The notes under the pieces: model-generated
What the model was told of the DNA's origin: nothing
The model's database searches: none
The model's input: the letters and a program-made list of their open reading frames with translations, nothing else
In this document: positions 8,343 through 17,722 of the stretch, in pieces
How positions within the stretch are numbered: position 1 is the first letter of the stretch
Layout of the letters: each line of letters starts with the position of its first letter
DNA from: Pengzhenrongella sp031582905
Lineage (GTDB): Bacteria > Actinomycetota > Actinomycetes > Actinomycetales > Cellulomonadaceae
Assembly: GCF_031582905.1 (NCBI RefSeq)
Contig: NZ_CP133990.1
Coordinates: 3,162,001 to 3,226,000, forward strand
Direction of reading: 5' to 3'
DNA: 64,000 nt
Translations under genes and position numbers: made by a program

Positions 8343-9821
8343 CTACCAGTCCACCTGCGGGCTGGGGTACCACGGGTAGCCGGCGCGGTCCCATCCCGCG
8401 GCGAGCCCGGCCACCCGGGTGCGGAAGCCGGCCCACCCGCGGCGGTCCTGCGCCGACCACGCGACCTCGGCGACGGCCGCGAGCCGCGGGAGCAGCATGA
8501 CGAACAGATCCTCGAGGGTGGGCACGGTCTCCGTCCACACCGCGGCCTCCACGCCGACGACGGCGTCGGCCGGCACCCCCGGGATCGCCGCGTCCGGGTC
8601 CCAGTCGTAGGAGTCGCGCACCTCGACGAACCCGGCCCAGTCCAGCCCGAGCGGGGAGTCGGCGTCGTACTTCATGTCCAGGTAGACCCGCGAGCCGGGC
8701 GACATCAGCAGCCGCGCTCCCGCGGCGGCGGCCGCGGCGAACGGCTCGGGGTCGGCGCGCGGGTCCCAGAACTGCACGACCGTTCCCGGCTCGACGTCGG
8801 CGAGGGCGATCTCCTGCCAGCCGACGACGGTCTTGCCCGCGGCGCGCGCGACGTCCTGCGCGGTCCGCACGAACCACCGGTACTCCTCGGGCGCCATCGT
8901 CAGCACCTCGTCACCACCGATGTGCAGGTAGGGACCGGGCGTCATCGCAGCGACGTCCCCGAGGACGTCCTGGAGGAAGGCGCGGGTCGCCGGCACGTCG
9001 CGGTGGAGGCGGCTGAAGCCGACCTCGGTCCCGGTGTAGGGCGGCGGCGCGACGCCGTCGGGCGTGAGCTCGGGCAGGGCGTGCAGCGCGGCGTTGACGT
9101 GCCCGGGGACGTCGATCTCCGGGACGACCGTGATGTGCCGGGCCGCGGCGTGGGCGACGATCTGCGCGAAGTCGTCGGCGGAGTAGCAGCCGCCCGGTCC
9201 CCCGCCCACCTCGGTGCCGGACGACCGCGCCGCGAGCTCCGGCCGGGACGGCACGTCGAGGCGCCAGCCCTGGTCGTCGCTCAGGTGCAGGTGCAGCACG
9301 TTGAGCTTGAGCTCGCTCATCAGCCCGAGCACCGCGGTCACCTGGTCGACCGTGAAGAAGTGCCGGACGACGTCCAGGCTCAGCCCGCGCCATTCGTACC
9401 GGGGCGCGTCGTGCACGACGACGGCGGGCACCGTGACCTCCCCGTCCGGGCCGGGTCGCAGGAGCTGGCGCAGGGTCGCGACGCCGTGCAGCAGCCCGGC
9501 GGCTCGCGGCGCGAGCACCTCGACGCCGTCGGCGGTCACCGTGAGCGAGTACCGCTCCGTGGGGTCGGCGTCGAGCGGCCCGGCGTCGTCGGCGAGGCGC
9601 AGGTGGACGGCGCCGGGCGCGGGGTCGTCACCGGTCTGCAACCCGAGCGGGGTGTCGACCAGGGCACCGATCACCTCGGCCGCCAGCACCCCCGCACCGA
9701 TCTCCTCCGGGGTGTCACCGACGACGACGCGCAGGTCCGGCCCGAGCACGAACGGCGAGCCCTCGAGAGGACGCACGCTCAGGGGTGCGGGCACCAGGAG
9801 CAGGGGATCCGTCGCACTCAT
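8343..9821 (-). CDS. Beta-N-acetylhexosaminidase, glycoside hydrolase family 20
   Basis: 492 residues without a signal peptide, so probably cytoplasmic. The GH20b N-terminal domain (about residues 8-125) precedes the catalytic TIM barrel: YEWRGLSLDVVRHFF, LNVLHLHLSDDQGWR, VPEIDVPGHVNAAL, LHIGGDEV (the Asp-Glu pair that binds the N-acetyl group and acts as acid/base, near residue 316), GWQEI, and the C-terminal WTETVPTLEDLFVMLLPRLAAVAEVAW. It releases terminal GlcNAc or GalNAc from chito-oligosaccharides or peptidoglycan-derived sugars. The start is ATG at 9821. Neighbouring genes give no transport partner. The stop is only 9 nt from the end of the convergent mannosyltransferase gene. Confidence 0.93.
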   Translation of the reverse strand: MSATDPLLLVPAPLSVRPLEGSPFVLGPDLRVVVGDTPEEIGAGVLAAEVIGALVDTPLGLQTGDDPAPGAVHLRLADDAGPLDADPTERYSLTVTADGVEVLAPRAAGLLHGVATLRQLLRPGPDGEVTVPAVVVHDAPRYEWRGLSLDVVRHFFTVDQVTAVLGLMSELKLNVLHLHLSDDQGWRLDVPSRPELAARSSGTEVGGGPGGCYSADDFAQIVAHAAARHITVVPEIDVPGHVNAALHALPELTPDGVAPPPYTGTEVGFSRLHRDVPATRAFLQDVLGDVAAMTPGPYLHIGGDEVLTMAPEEYRWFVRTAQDVARAAGKTVVGWQEIALADVEPGTVVQFWDPRADPEPFAAAAAAGARLLMSPGSRVYLDMKYDADSPLGLDWAGFVEVRDSYDWDPDAAIPGVPADAVVGVEAAVWTETVPTLEDLFVMLLPRLAAVAEVAWSAQDRRGWAGFRTRVAGLAAGWDRAGYPWYPSPQVDW

Positions 9822-9990
9822 GACCGCCTCGCCCGTCCACGTCGACTCATCCCGGTCACGCTAGACCGTGGCCTGAGGGGTCCGGCGCGGCTTTCACCCG
9901 GTCGGCGCAGGGGCACGGGCGGTGCGGACGGCCGCGCGGAGGCGCGCCGCGCGACGGTCCGTCGCGGCGGTCCGGGCCGGGGACGACGAA

Positions 9991-10024
9991 GGCCCCGTCA
10001 CCTGCCGGAGCGGGTGACGGGGCC
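9991..10024 (-). terminator. Terminator hairpin downstream of tRNA-Ala
   Basis: A 12-bp perfect stem (GGCCCCGTCACC paired with GGTGACGGGGCC) around a 10-nt loop starts 10 nt beyond the 3' end of the minus-strand tRNA. Only TTCGTCGTC follows, so the T-run is weak, as is common in high-GC actinobacteria. Confidence 0.75.
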
Positions 10025-10031
10025 TGTCGAG

Positions 10032-10106
<75 letters not shown>

Positions 10107-10186
10107 TCGAGCGGGCTCAAGATTAGCCCAGGGTGAGGCGATCCGAGAAATCGGCGCGCGACCGCGGCGGTGACGGGCGGTGCGCG

Positions 10187-11455
10187 TCACTCACCGGCGG
10201 CGCGGCGGCGGGCCAGGATCGCGTCGAGGTCGAGCGTCGGCGCGGCAGGGGCACCGTCGGTGGCCTGGCCGTCGGCGACCTGGGCGTCGGACCGCACGGC
10301 GACCGTCGCCGCGGGGGCGGCGGCCTCCTCGACGACGAGCGGCAGCGGCTCGCGACGCGGGGCGGTGGCCTTGGTCGTGTAGGTGGGGCGCGGCACGGGG
10401 ACGGGCGACCAGTCGGCGCCGACGGTGGCGGCGCTGACGGTGGCGGCGCGCTCGCCGGCGGGCACCTCGGACGGCCCCTCGGCCACGGTGGGCGCCCCGG
10501 CCTCGGCCGGCGCGTCGGACCCGATCGTCGACGGGCGCTCGGCACCGTCGTCGGCGCCGGCCCGGGCGCCGTGCGTGGTCGCGTCCGTGGCGATGCTGCC
10601 GTCCGTGGTGGCGGCGTCGTCGGCGTCCGCCCCCGGGGCGTCGTCGGCGGCGGCCGGCATGGTCGCGGTGTCGGCGGAGAGAGCGGTGTCGGTGGAGGGG
10701 GCGGCGTCGGGCGCGGTGGTCGCGGTGGTCGCGGTGGTCGCGCGGCTCGAGCCGGCCGGGACCTGCGCGATGGACTCGGTGTGGCTGTCGGACGGGCGGT
10801 GCGCGCGTCCGGTGACCCGCGGCGCCACCGCCTGCGGCGAGCGGTGCCGGACCGCGGCGCGCTGCTGCCGCTCCCAGGCGGCGTCGGCGGCCCGCCCCTG
10901 CACGACGGCGCGACGGCCCAGGAGGAGCACGCCGGCGAGGAGCACGGTGGGCACGACTGCCGCGACGACGGCGACCGAGGTCACGCCGACCACGACCCAC
11001 GCGACGACGCTCGCCACTCCCAGCACCGCGGTGAGCAGCGCGCGGCGCCGGGCCGCGGCGGCACGGCGTGCGACGGAGGCGGCGCGCTGCGAGCGCACCT
11101 GCGCTGCCCGCCGGGCGTCGTCCGCGCTGATCCTGCCCTGGGTCCCGATCGGTCGCTCCACGACGCCGCCTCTCCCTTCGTTCACTGCCGGCCGTCCCGT
11201 CACCGGGACACCCCGGGCCGGGCTGAGCAGGCCGGACCGCTTGGGGCTGCCCGGACCGCACTCCGCCCGAGCGTCCACGGTGCCGGCGCCGCGACGACGA
11301 GCGTCGGAGACGACCAGCACCCGCAGCCCGTTGGAGAACCTGTCCTCCGTGCGGGACTCGAGCAGCTGCTGCCGGTACCGCAACCGGTGCGGCACCAGGT
11401 ACGCGATCCACAGGCCCAGGATCGCGAGTGCGACCAAGCCTGCGATGTCGTGCAC
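10187..11455 (-). CDS. glpR: SepX/GlpR-type divisome membrane protein
   Basis: 422 residues from GTG at 11455. It has an N-terminal membrane helix (LVALAILGLWIAYLVPHRLRYRQQL, 25 residues, near residue 6), a basic cytoplasmic stretch, a paired central membrane region (about residues 130-175), a long Thr/Ala/Asp-rich linker and a conserved-looking C-terminal tail ending LDLDAILARRRAAGE. This topology and the position directly after glp and a RimJ-like gene match SepX of Streptomyces and GlpR, the membrane receptor for the gephyrin-like protein Glp in Corynebacterium, which link FtsZ to the membrane during division. The match is by topology, tail and context; I cannot align sequences. The frame is intact. 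It lies 155 nt after the acetyltransferase gene. Confidence 0.7.
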   Translation of the reverse strand: MHDIAGLVALAILGLWIAYLVPHRLRYRQQLLESRTEDRFSNGLRVLVVSDARRRGAGTVDARAECGPGSPKRSGLLSPARGVPVTGRPAVNEGRGGVVERPIGTQGRISADDARRAAQVRSQRAASVARRAAAARRRALLTAVLGVASVVAWVVVGVTSVAVVAAVVPTVLLAGVLLLGRRAVVQGRAADAAWERQQRAAVRHRSPQAVAPRVTGRAHRPSDSHTESIAQVPAGSSRATTATTATTAPDAAPSTDTALSADTATMPAAADDAPGADADDAATTDGSIATDATTHGARAGADDGAERPSTIGSDAPAEAGAPTVAEGPSEVPAGERAATVSAATVGADWSPVPVPRPTYTTKATAPRREPLPLVVEEAAAPAATVAVRSDAQVADGQATDGAPAAPTLDLDAILARRRAAGE

Positions 11456-11610
11456 TCCCCGACCGTAGGCGAAAACGGGGGCCTCCCGGGTACCGCGCGC
11501 GGCGTGTCGGCGCCACGAACTACACAGGTGTCATTCCACCGGCCGAACAGTCGCGCCGGGCAGGCCGGACGGAGCCGCGGTCGCCGGGCACTCCAGGCAC
11601 GACCCCGGCG

Positions 11611-12230
11611 TCACTCGGGACCGCGGGGCGGGGCGCTCGCGCGCGTCGCGTGCCACCGCGCGAGCAGGCCGTCCGGGACCTCCTCCGTGGTGAGCGCGAA
11701 GGTGCGGTGGTCGCGCCAGTGCCCCCCGATGTGCAGGTACCGCTCGCGCAGGCCCTCGTCGCGGAACCCGAGCTTCTCCACGACCCGCAGGCTCGGGCCG
11801 TTCTCGGGGCGGATGTTGATCTCGATGCGGTGCAGTCCCAGCACGCCGAAGCAGTGGTCGGTCGCGAGGGCGACGGCGGTCGGGATGACGCCGCGACCGG
11901 CGACGTGCTGCGACACCCAGTAGCCGATGGACGCCGACCGCAGCGACCCGAGCGTGATCCCGGAGACGGTGAGCTGCCCGACGAGCTGGCCCTCGTGGTC
12001 GACGGCGAACGGCAGCGTGCTCCCCGGCGCGCCTGCGCCGACAGCATCCGGACGAACTCCCCGAATGTCGGCGGGGGCCCTTCGACCGGGACCGGCGACG
12101 ACGCCTCCCACGGGTCGAGCCAGCGGGCGTTGACGGCCCGCAGGCCGAGCCACGTCTTGGCGTCGCGTCGACGCAGCGGACGCAGCCGGACGTCGCCGTC
12201 GGCCAGCTCGGCCGGCCATCCCGTCGCCAC
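11611..12230 (-). CDS. RimJ-like GNAT N-acetyltransferase (one apparent frameshift near 12025)
   Basis: GNAT-fold acetyltransferase of the RimJ/RimL ribosomal-protein type. The N-terminal frame (GTG 12230) reads VRLRPLRRRDAKTWLGLRAVN with a WLDPWE motif. After a one-base loss in a G4 run near 12025, the second frame carries FAVDHEGQLVGQLTVSGI, GYWVSQHVAGRGVIPTAV (acetyl-CoA binding loop), GLHRIEINIRPENGPSLRV and KLGFRDEGLRERYLHI. The joined protein is about 206 residues. The start is 3 nt after the glp stop, in the arrangement TGA-GCC-GTG, so translation is probably coupled. Glp, RimJ-like and GlpR genes form one minus-strand operon. Substrate is unknown. Confidence 0.85.
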
Positions 12231-12233
12231 GGC

Positions 12234-13472
12234 TCAGCCCTCCAGCACGATGCAGTGGACGTGGTCACCGGCGCGCACCGACGCGACGTCCTCGGGGACG
12301 ACGGCGAGGGCGTTCGCCCGCGCGAGCGCCGCGAGGGAGACGACGGCGGGGTCCCCCACCGGGCTGATGGTGTAGCCGTCGTCGGCGCTGCCCTCCAGGT
12401 GGGCGGGCACGAACTGCCGGACGCCGGCCGCGGACCCCCAGCCCGTGCTCGCCGACGCGGCCACGGACGGCCGGAACAGCTCGGCGCGACCGGCCATCGC
12501 CCGCAGAGCCGGACGGACGAACACCTCGAACGAGACGTGGGCGGCGACCGGGTGACCGGGCAGCGCGAAGATCGGGACCGCGTCGGCGCCGTCGTCCCCG
12601 CCGACCGTGCCGAAGCCCTGCCGCCGGCCGGGGCTCATCGCGACGTGGTCGAATCGCACGGTCCCGAGCGGGCCGAGGACGTCCTTGACGGTGTCCCGGT
12701 CCGTCTCGCTCAGGCCGCCCGTGGTGAGCAGCAGGTCCGCCCGCACGAGCTGGTCGCGAAGGGTCTCCCGCAGCCGGGCGCGGTCGTCACCGACGACGCC
12801 GACGCGGATGGCCGACGCGCCGACGTCCCGCACCGCGGTCGCCAGGGCGTGGCTGTTCGCATCGTGGACGGCGCCGGGCTGGGCGGGAGACCCCGGCTCG
12901 ACCAGCTCGTCCCCGACGGACAGGATCACCACGCGCGGCGTGGGGTGGACCCGGACCCGCGCGCGGTCGACCGCCGCGGCCATCGACAGCTGCCGGGCGC
13001 CGAGGCGGGTGCCGGCCGCGATCAGGACGTCGCCGGCGCCGGCGTCGACACCGGCCCGGCGCACGTGCTCGCCGGCCCGCACGGGTCGCGGCACGAGCAC
13101 CCGGGCCGTCCCGCGGTCGGTGTCCTCGAGCGCGAGCACCGCGTCCGCCCCGACCGGCAGCGGCGCCCCGGACCCGACCCGCACCGCCTGCCCGGGCGCC
13201 AGGCGCAGCGGTGCGGCCGCCCCGGGGTGCACGTCGTGCGCGACCGGGAGGTGCAGCGGCGAGACGCCGTCGCGGCCACCGGCCGCCTCGGTGTCGACCG
13301 ACGCGAGGGCGTACCCGTCCCGGGCCGCGAGGGGATGCAGTGGAAGGTCGTCGGTCGCCACGACGTCGGCGGCGAGGATGCAGCCAACGGCGTCGTGCAG
13401 GGCGACGTCGAGCGGCGCGACCGGCCCCACACCGGCCAGCACGGCAGCGAGTTGCTCCTGAACCGACCTCAC
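12234..13472 (-). CDS. glp: Gephyrin-like MoeA-family protein Glp
   Basis: 412 residues from GTG at 13472 (VRSVQEQLAAVLAGV). MoeA-family domains follow in order: domain I/II with PLHPLAARDGYAL, VRVGSGAPLPVGADAV and LEDT; the MogA-like domain III with VVILSVGDELVEPG, DANSHALATAV, TTGGLSETDRDTVKDVL, MSPGRRQGFG and LPGHPVAAHVSFEVFVRP; and domain IV ending CIVLEG. True MoeA inserts molybdenum into molybdopterin. Here the usual GGVSVGDYD reads GGLSETDRD, so the ligand loop is altered. Placement beside a GlpR/SepX-like gene suggests it is Glp, which binds FtsZ in corynebacteria, with or without residual cofactor activity. The frame is intact; a TAGCCT box on the minus strand near 13572 could be its -10. 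Confidence 0.85.
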   Translation of the reverse strand: MRSVQEQLAAVLAGVGPVAPLDVALHDAVGCILAADVVATDDLPLHPLAARDGYALASVDTEAAGGRDGVSPLHLPVAHDVHPGAAAPLRLAPGQAVRVGSGAPLPVGADAVLALEDTDRGTARVLVPRPVRAGEHVRRAGVDAGAGDVLIAAGTRLGARQLSMAAAVDRARVRVHPTPRVVILSVGDELVEPGSPAQPGAVHDANSHALATAVRDVGASAIRVGVVGDDRARLRETLRDQLVRADLLLTTGGLSETDRDTVKDVLGPLGTVRFDHVAMSPGRRQGFGTVGGDDGADAVPIFALPGHPVAAHVSFEVFVRPALRAMAGRAELFRPSVAASASTGWGSAAGVRQFVPAHLEGSADDGYTISPVGDPAVVSLAALARANALAVVPEDVASVRAGDHVHCIVLEG

Positions 13473-13689
13473 CGCTGCGGACCTGCGGCGGGCGCCCCGG
13501 CGGCGACGCCGGGGACGCCGCGGGGTTCGCCCGTGCGGGTGACCGCCGTGTGGTTCGACATGGGACGGAAGGCTAGCCCGCACCGCACGGGCGCACCTGC
13601 GCGGATGGGGTGCACCCGACCTGGCCCCGACCGACCAGGTCCCGACCGACCTGCGCCGCCCGGCGGGTCCCATGGAGGAGAATGGGCGC

Positions 13690-14365
13690 ATGAGCACCGC
13701 TGCCCAGCCCTATCCGTTCCCTGCCGGAGCGGGGCACCCCGCGCACGGGGACGACACGGAGCTCGCCGAGCACGCGAAGGATGCACTGCGCAGCGCGATT
13801 CGGGCCGCGCGGTCGGGTCGGTCGGAGCGGCGGCGGCAGGAGGCGGCGGTGGCCTTCGCCGACGTGCTCGACACCTTCCCCGCGCTGGGAAGCGCGTCGT
13901 GCGTCGCGGTGTACGCCTCGCGCCCGACCGAGCCCGACACCGGTCCGCTGCTCGAGCGGCTCGCCGCGCGGGGTGCGCGTCCTGCTGCCCGTGCTCGGGT
14001 CGGGTCTGCAGCGCGACTGGGCCGAGTACGCCGGCGCGGACGACCTGCTGCAGCGCGCTCCCGGGAGGCCGCCCGAGCCGAGCACCGACCACCTCGGGCC
14101 GGAGGCGCTGGCCGAAGCGGACGTCGTCGTCGCCCCGGCGCTCGCGGTCGACACCGGCGGTGCGCGCCTGGGTCAGGGCGGCGGCTGGTACGACCGCGCC
14201 CTGGAGCACGCCCGGGAGGCGGCGCCCGTCATCGCCCTGGTGTTCCCCGAGGAGGTCTACGACGCCGCGGCCCGACCCCTGCCGCGGGAGCCGCACGACC
14301 GGCTCGTGGACGCCGTGGCCACGCCGGAGACCTGGGTCTGGCTCAGGGAGCCGGCCGGAGCGTGA
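13690..14365 (+). CDS. 5-formyltetrahydrofolate cyclo-ligase (one apparent frameshift near 13972)
   Basis: Converts 5-formyl-THF to 5,10-methenyl-THF with ATP. The N-terminal frame holds KDALRSAIRAARSGRSERRRQ and VAVYASRPTEPDTGPLLERLAARG. The second frame continues VRVLLPVLGSGLQRDW, ALAVDTGGARLGQGGGWYDRAL (the GxGGGWYDR nucleotide/folate loop) and EVYDAAARPLPREPHDRLVDAVATP. The join is at GCGCGGGGTGCGCG near 13972. Joined length is about 225 residues, normal for the family. ATG 13690 is preceded by GAGAAT six nt upstream, suggesting a leaderless message. It is divergent from glp. Its last 23 nt overlap the convergent penicillin acylase gene. Confidence 0.88.
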
Positions 14366-16980
14366 GCGTGTCGGCGGCGGCCTCCTCGACCGCGCCGGCG
14401 CTGAACCGCCACGGGAACGTGCGGCCGGCCGCCCAGTCGTCGAACTGGTCGTCGTAGTGCGGGCTCACCGGGTGCCCTGACGTCCCGGTGAGGTTGACCC
14501 AGGTCGACGCGTCGAGGTCGGCGAGGTCGACCACCATGCGCATCGACGGCGCCGCGGTGACCTCGTAGGACCCGCTGCCGGCGTCCCAGCTCGTCGCGTT
14601 GACGATCGACGAGCCGCCGCCCACACCGATGGGCGCCGGGTTGACCAGCCGGCGCACGAACCCGGGCACGCCGTCACCGCCGATGACGGCGTGGCGTGGC
14701 GCCGCGACGTGCACCTTGCCCCACTCCCAGCCCCTGGCGTCCTTGCCCATCTCGACGGCGAGCTCGAGCCGGGCGGAGGTCAGCGCACGGGAGAGGATCT
14801 CGTCGCGCCCCTCGACCAGACCGACGGTCGTGCGGTCGTCCCACCAGACGTCGTCCGGACGCTCGAGCAGCGCGGCGACGACCGGCAACCATCGCGACCC
14901 GCCGCTCGGCCGGGCGTTCTCCGGCAGCTCGTCCCAGAACATGAGCTCGAGCAGCGTCGACCACACCGCGGAGAAGTACGCGGCCCCGGCGGAGTCCGCA
15001 CGGGAGACGCCGTCCCAGTCCCGCAGCAGCCGCTGGCCGGCGGCGTCGAAGTCGGAGTCGAGGCTCACCCCGAGCAGGGTGTCGACGACCATGTCCGCGT
15101 ACGGGTTGTGCTCGTCGAGCTGCAACGCGTTCATCGCCGCGACGTCGATCGGATCGCCGGCCGCGATCATCCCCTCGAGGGAGTCACGGATCCGCTGCGC
15201 GCGGTACCCGTAGTCGAAGTCCCGGGTCAGGAAGGGGCCGACGCCGGCCGCCGTGACCGCCTGGTTCGCCGTGACGATGAAGCCTTCGGCCGGGTCCTGG
15301 ACCGCGGGCATCTGCGCCGGGTCGACGTAGCCCTGCCAGTCGTAGCGGCTGTCCCAGCCCGGCCGGGGCCAGGAGCCGTCGGCGGGCACCGGCGTGCCCG
15401 GCACGGCCTGGCGGACCGGGATGCGGCCGGGCGCCTGGTACCCGATGTGGCCGTCGGTGGTGGCGTAGACGATGTTCTGGGACGGCACGTCGAACAGCCG
15501 CGCGGCCTCCGCGACGTCCTGGGCGCCGGTCGCGGTGTTGAGGGCGAAGACGGCGTCCGCCGTGCGGCCCGGAGTCAGGGCGGTCCAGCCCAGGGCGACC
15601 TCGTAGGTTCCGATGCCGCGGTCGTCCGCCAGCGGGCCGACGCGTGCGGCGTACACGTCCGGCAGGACCCCGGAGATGATCGGCCCGTGGGCGGTGGTCC
15701 GGACCACGAGCTCGACGTCGTCGCCGCCGTTGACCTCGATGATCTCGGTCCGCTGGGTCATCGGCTCGCGGACGCCGTCGCGCAGGTAGACCTCCACGCC
15801 GGTGCGCTCGACGAAGAAGTCGGTGACGTCGGCGCCGAGATTGGTGAACCCCCACGCGAGCTGGGCGTTGTGCCCGATCATCACGCCGGGGAACCCGGCG
15901 AACGAGAAGCCGGCGACGTCGAACGGGCACTCGGCCGAGACGTCGGCGCAGCGCAGACCGACCTGGGTCCAGATGCCCGGTGCGGAGATGCCCAGGTGCG
16001 GGTCGTTGGCGAGCACGGGCTGCCCGGTCGTGGTGTGCGCGCCCGCGACGACCCACGAGTTCGAGCCGATGCCCTCCCTCGCCGACGAGGTGCGGGACGG
16101 CGGCGAGCGCCGCTGACGCGGACTCCAGCGCGGCCTGCAGGTCGGGGGACGAGAGGTCCGCGGTGGCCGGCGCGTCCTCACCGCCGGGCCCGGGACCGGG
16201 CTCGACCTGCGCAGCGGTCTGCTCGACCTCCGCCGCGGTCTGCTCGACCTCGGCTGCGGTCGGCTCGGCCGGCGCGGGCGGGGGATGATCGGCGCGTTGA
16301 CGTCGTACGGGTAGGGGGAACAGCTCCGCGACCCGGGCGACGTCCTGCACGGACGCGTACGTCGTGGCGCGTGCGAGCTCGTCGTCGTAGTTGCCGCGCA
16401 GGTCCCACGCCATCGCCTTGAGCCAGGTGACCGAGTCGATCGGGTCCCACGGCTCGGGCTCGTCGACGTCGACCTGCAGGCCGAGCACGGTGTACTCGAC
16501 GCCCATGGACTCCGGGCGACGGTCGGCGAGGTACGCGTTCACGCCCTCGGCGTAGGCCTCGAGGTAGGCCCGGGTCGTGTCGGCGAGCAGCTCCCACTCC
16601 TGCTCCGCGACGTCCCGCCACCCGAAGGTCCGGATGACGCGGTCCGCGGCGAGCGCCTCGCGGCTGTCCCCCACGAGCTCGGAGAGCCGCCCGGCCGTCA
16701 CGTGCCGGCGGTAGTCCATCTCGAAGAACCGGTCCTGCGCGTGCACGAACCCCTGGGCCCGGAACAGGTCCGCGGCGGACCGCGCGGTGATGGTGGGGAC
16801 ACCCTGCTCGTCACGCTCGACGGTCACCTCCGCGCTCAGCCCCGGGAGGTCCAGCTCACCGGAGGTCTGCGGCAGGGGGCGACGCACCACGAGCACCGCG
16901 GCGATCGACGCGGCCACCAAGGCCAGCACGACGACCAAGGCGACGACGACGGCGAGGCGGGCGGCACGGCGGCGGGTCAC
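14343..16980 (-). CDS. Penicillin acylase family protein (Ntn hydrolase; apparent frameshifts near 16300 and 16082)
   Basis: Large secreted or membrane-anchored N-terminal-nucleophile hydrolase, about 880 residues, that would mature by self-cleavage to alpha and beta chains and cleave acyl side chains (beta-lactam, acyl-homoserine lactone or other amides). GTG 16980 starts a membrane helix (VVVALVVVLALVAASIAAVLV, 21 residues, quoted here in part: LALVAASIAAV). The alpha-chain marks are ERDEQGVPTITARSAADLF and QGFVHAQDRFFEMDYRR. The beta chain begins at the nucleophile Ser of GIGSNSWVV. Later blocks include ANDPHLGISAPG, FPGVMIGHNAQLAWGFTN, DEHNPYADM and GGGSSIVNATSWD. A frame switch lies at about 16082, just before the nucleophile. 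A second, locally compensated pair near 16290-16312 garbles a stretch that would otherwise read LFPPYPYDVNAPIIPPP. The linker has three 21-bp units encoding TAAEVEQ. Confidence 0.88.
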
Positions 16981-17115
16981 GCTCGGAGACTAACCCGGAC
17001 CACCCGCAGGCCGTGGACCGCCGTCCGGGTCGTGGCCTGCCGGGACAGGCGCCGGCGCGTCATGGCATGCCAGGTCGTGGAGGTCACAGTGCGTGCGCCC
17101 GCGCGCCCGGTATCG

Positions 17116-17142
17116 TTGGCACTCGAATGCCATGAGTGCCAG
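17116..17142 (+). promoter_or_regulatory. CIRCE-type HrcA operator in front of fmdB
   Basis: TTGGCACTC-N9-GAGTGCCAG: 8-bp perfect arms (TGGCACTC/GAGTGCCA) with exactly nine nt between. The CIRCE consensus is TTAGCACTC-N9-GAGTGCTAA. It lies directly after a TATCGT -10-like box (17111-17116) and about 34-60 nt before the fmdB start, so it covers the likely transcription start. HrcA control is inferred; hrcA itself is not in the window. Confidence 0.72.
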
Positions 17143-17175
17143 CGTCCGGCTGGCCTGGTCGAGGAGACGCAGAGC

Positions 17176-17574
17176 GTGCCTACCTATCCCTACGCGTGCA
17201 CGGAGTGCGGTCATGCGTTCGAGGTCCACCAGTCGTTCAGCGACCCGTCGCTGACGCAGTGCCCCGAGTGCTCCGGCCGTCTCCGCAAGGTGTTCTCGAG
17301 CGTCGGCGTCGTGTTCAAGGGCTCGGGCTTCTACCGCACCGACTCGCGCTCGAAGTCGAGCGCGACCGTGTCGTCCAACGGCTCCGAGGGTGGCTCCGGC
17401 ACGTCCTCGGACGGCGCGTCGTCGTCGAAGTCGTCGTCGAAGTCACAGGGTGACGGCGGGTCGTCGACGACGGCGTCGTCCGGCTCCGCAGGCTCCTCGT
17501 CGGCCGGCTCGTCGTCCTCGGGGTCGTCCTCCGGCACCTCGAACAGCTCCGCCCCGGCCGCGTCCACCAGCTGA
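17176..17574 (+). CDS. FmdB family zinc-ribbon protein with Ser/Gly-rich tail
   Basis: 132 residues from GTG at 17176, preceded by GAGGAG at 17161-17166. Residues 1-50 form the FmdB/CxxC zinc ribbon: MPTYPYACTECGHAFEVHQSF, then CPECSG, KVFSSVGVVFKGSGFYRTD. The remaining about 80 residues are almost only Ser, Gly, Thr and Ala with runs of SSS and SGS, probably disordered. FmdB proteins are small putative regulators of unknown role. The gene sits behind a CIRCE element (17116-17142) and is followed by a SAF-domain protein, a neighbour pair often seen in actinobacteria. Confidence 0.88.
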   Translation: MPTYPYACTECGHAFEVHQSFSDPSLTQCPECSGRLRKVFSSVGVVFKGSGFYRTDSRSKSSATVSSNGSEGGSGTSSDGASSSKSSSKSQGDGGSSTTASSGSAGSSSAGSSSSGSSSGTSNSSAPAASTS

Positions 17575-17722
17575 CGCCCCCGACGGCTGACGCTCGCGCG
17601 TCGGCCCCGTCGCTCGTCCGCCGGATGCCGCCGCGTCCCCCGGCACCGCCCGCGCGCCGTCGTCCACCGCGGGACGTGCGCAACGACGGGACCCGCGGCG
17701 GCCGCGCCTAGCGTCCGGCCCC

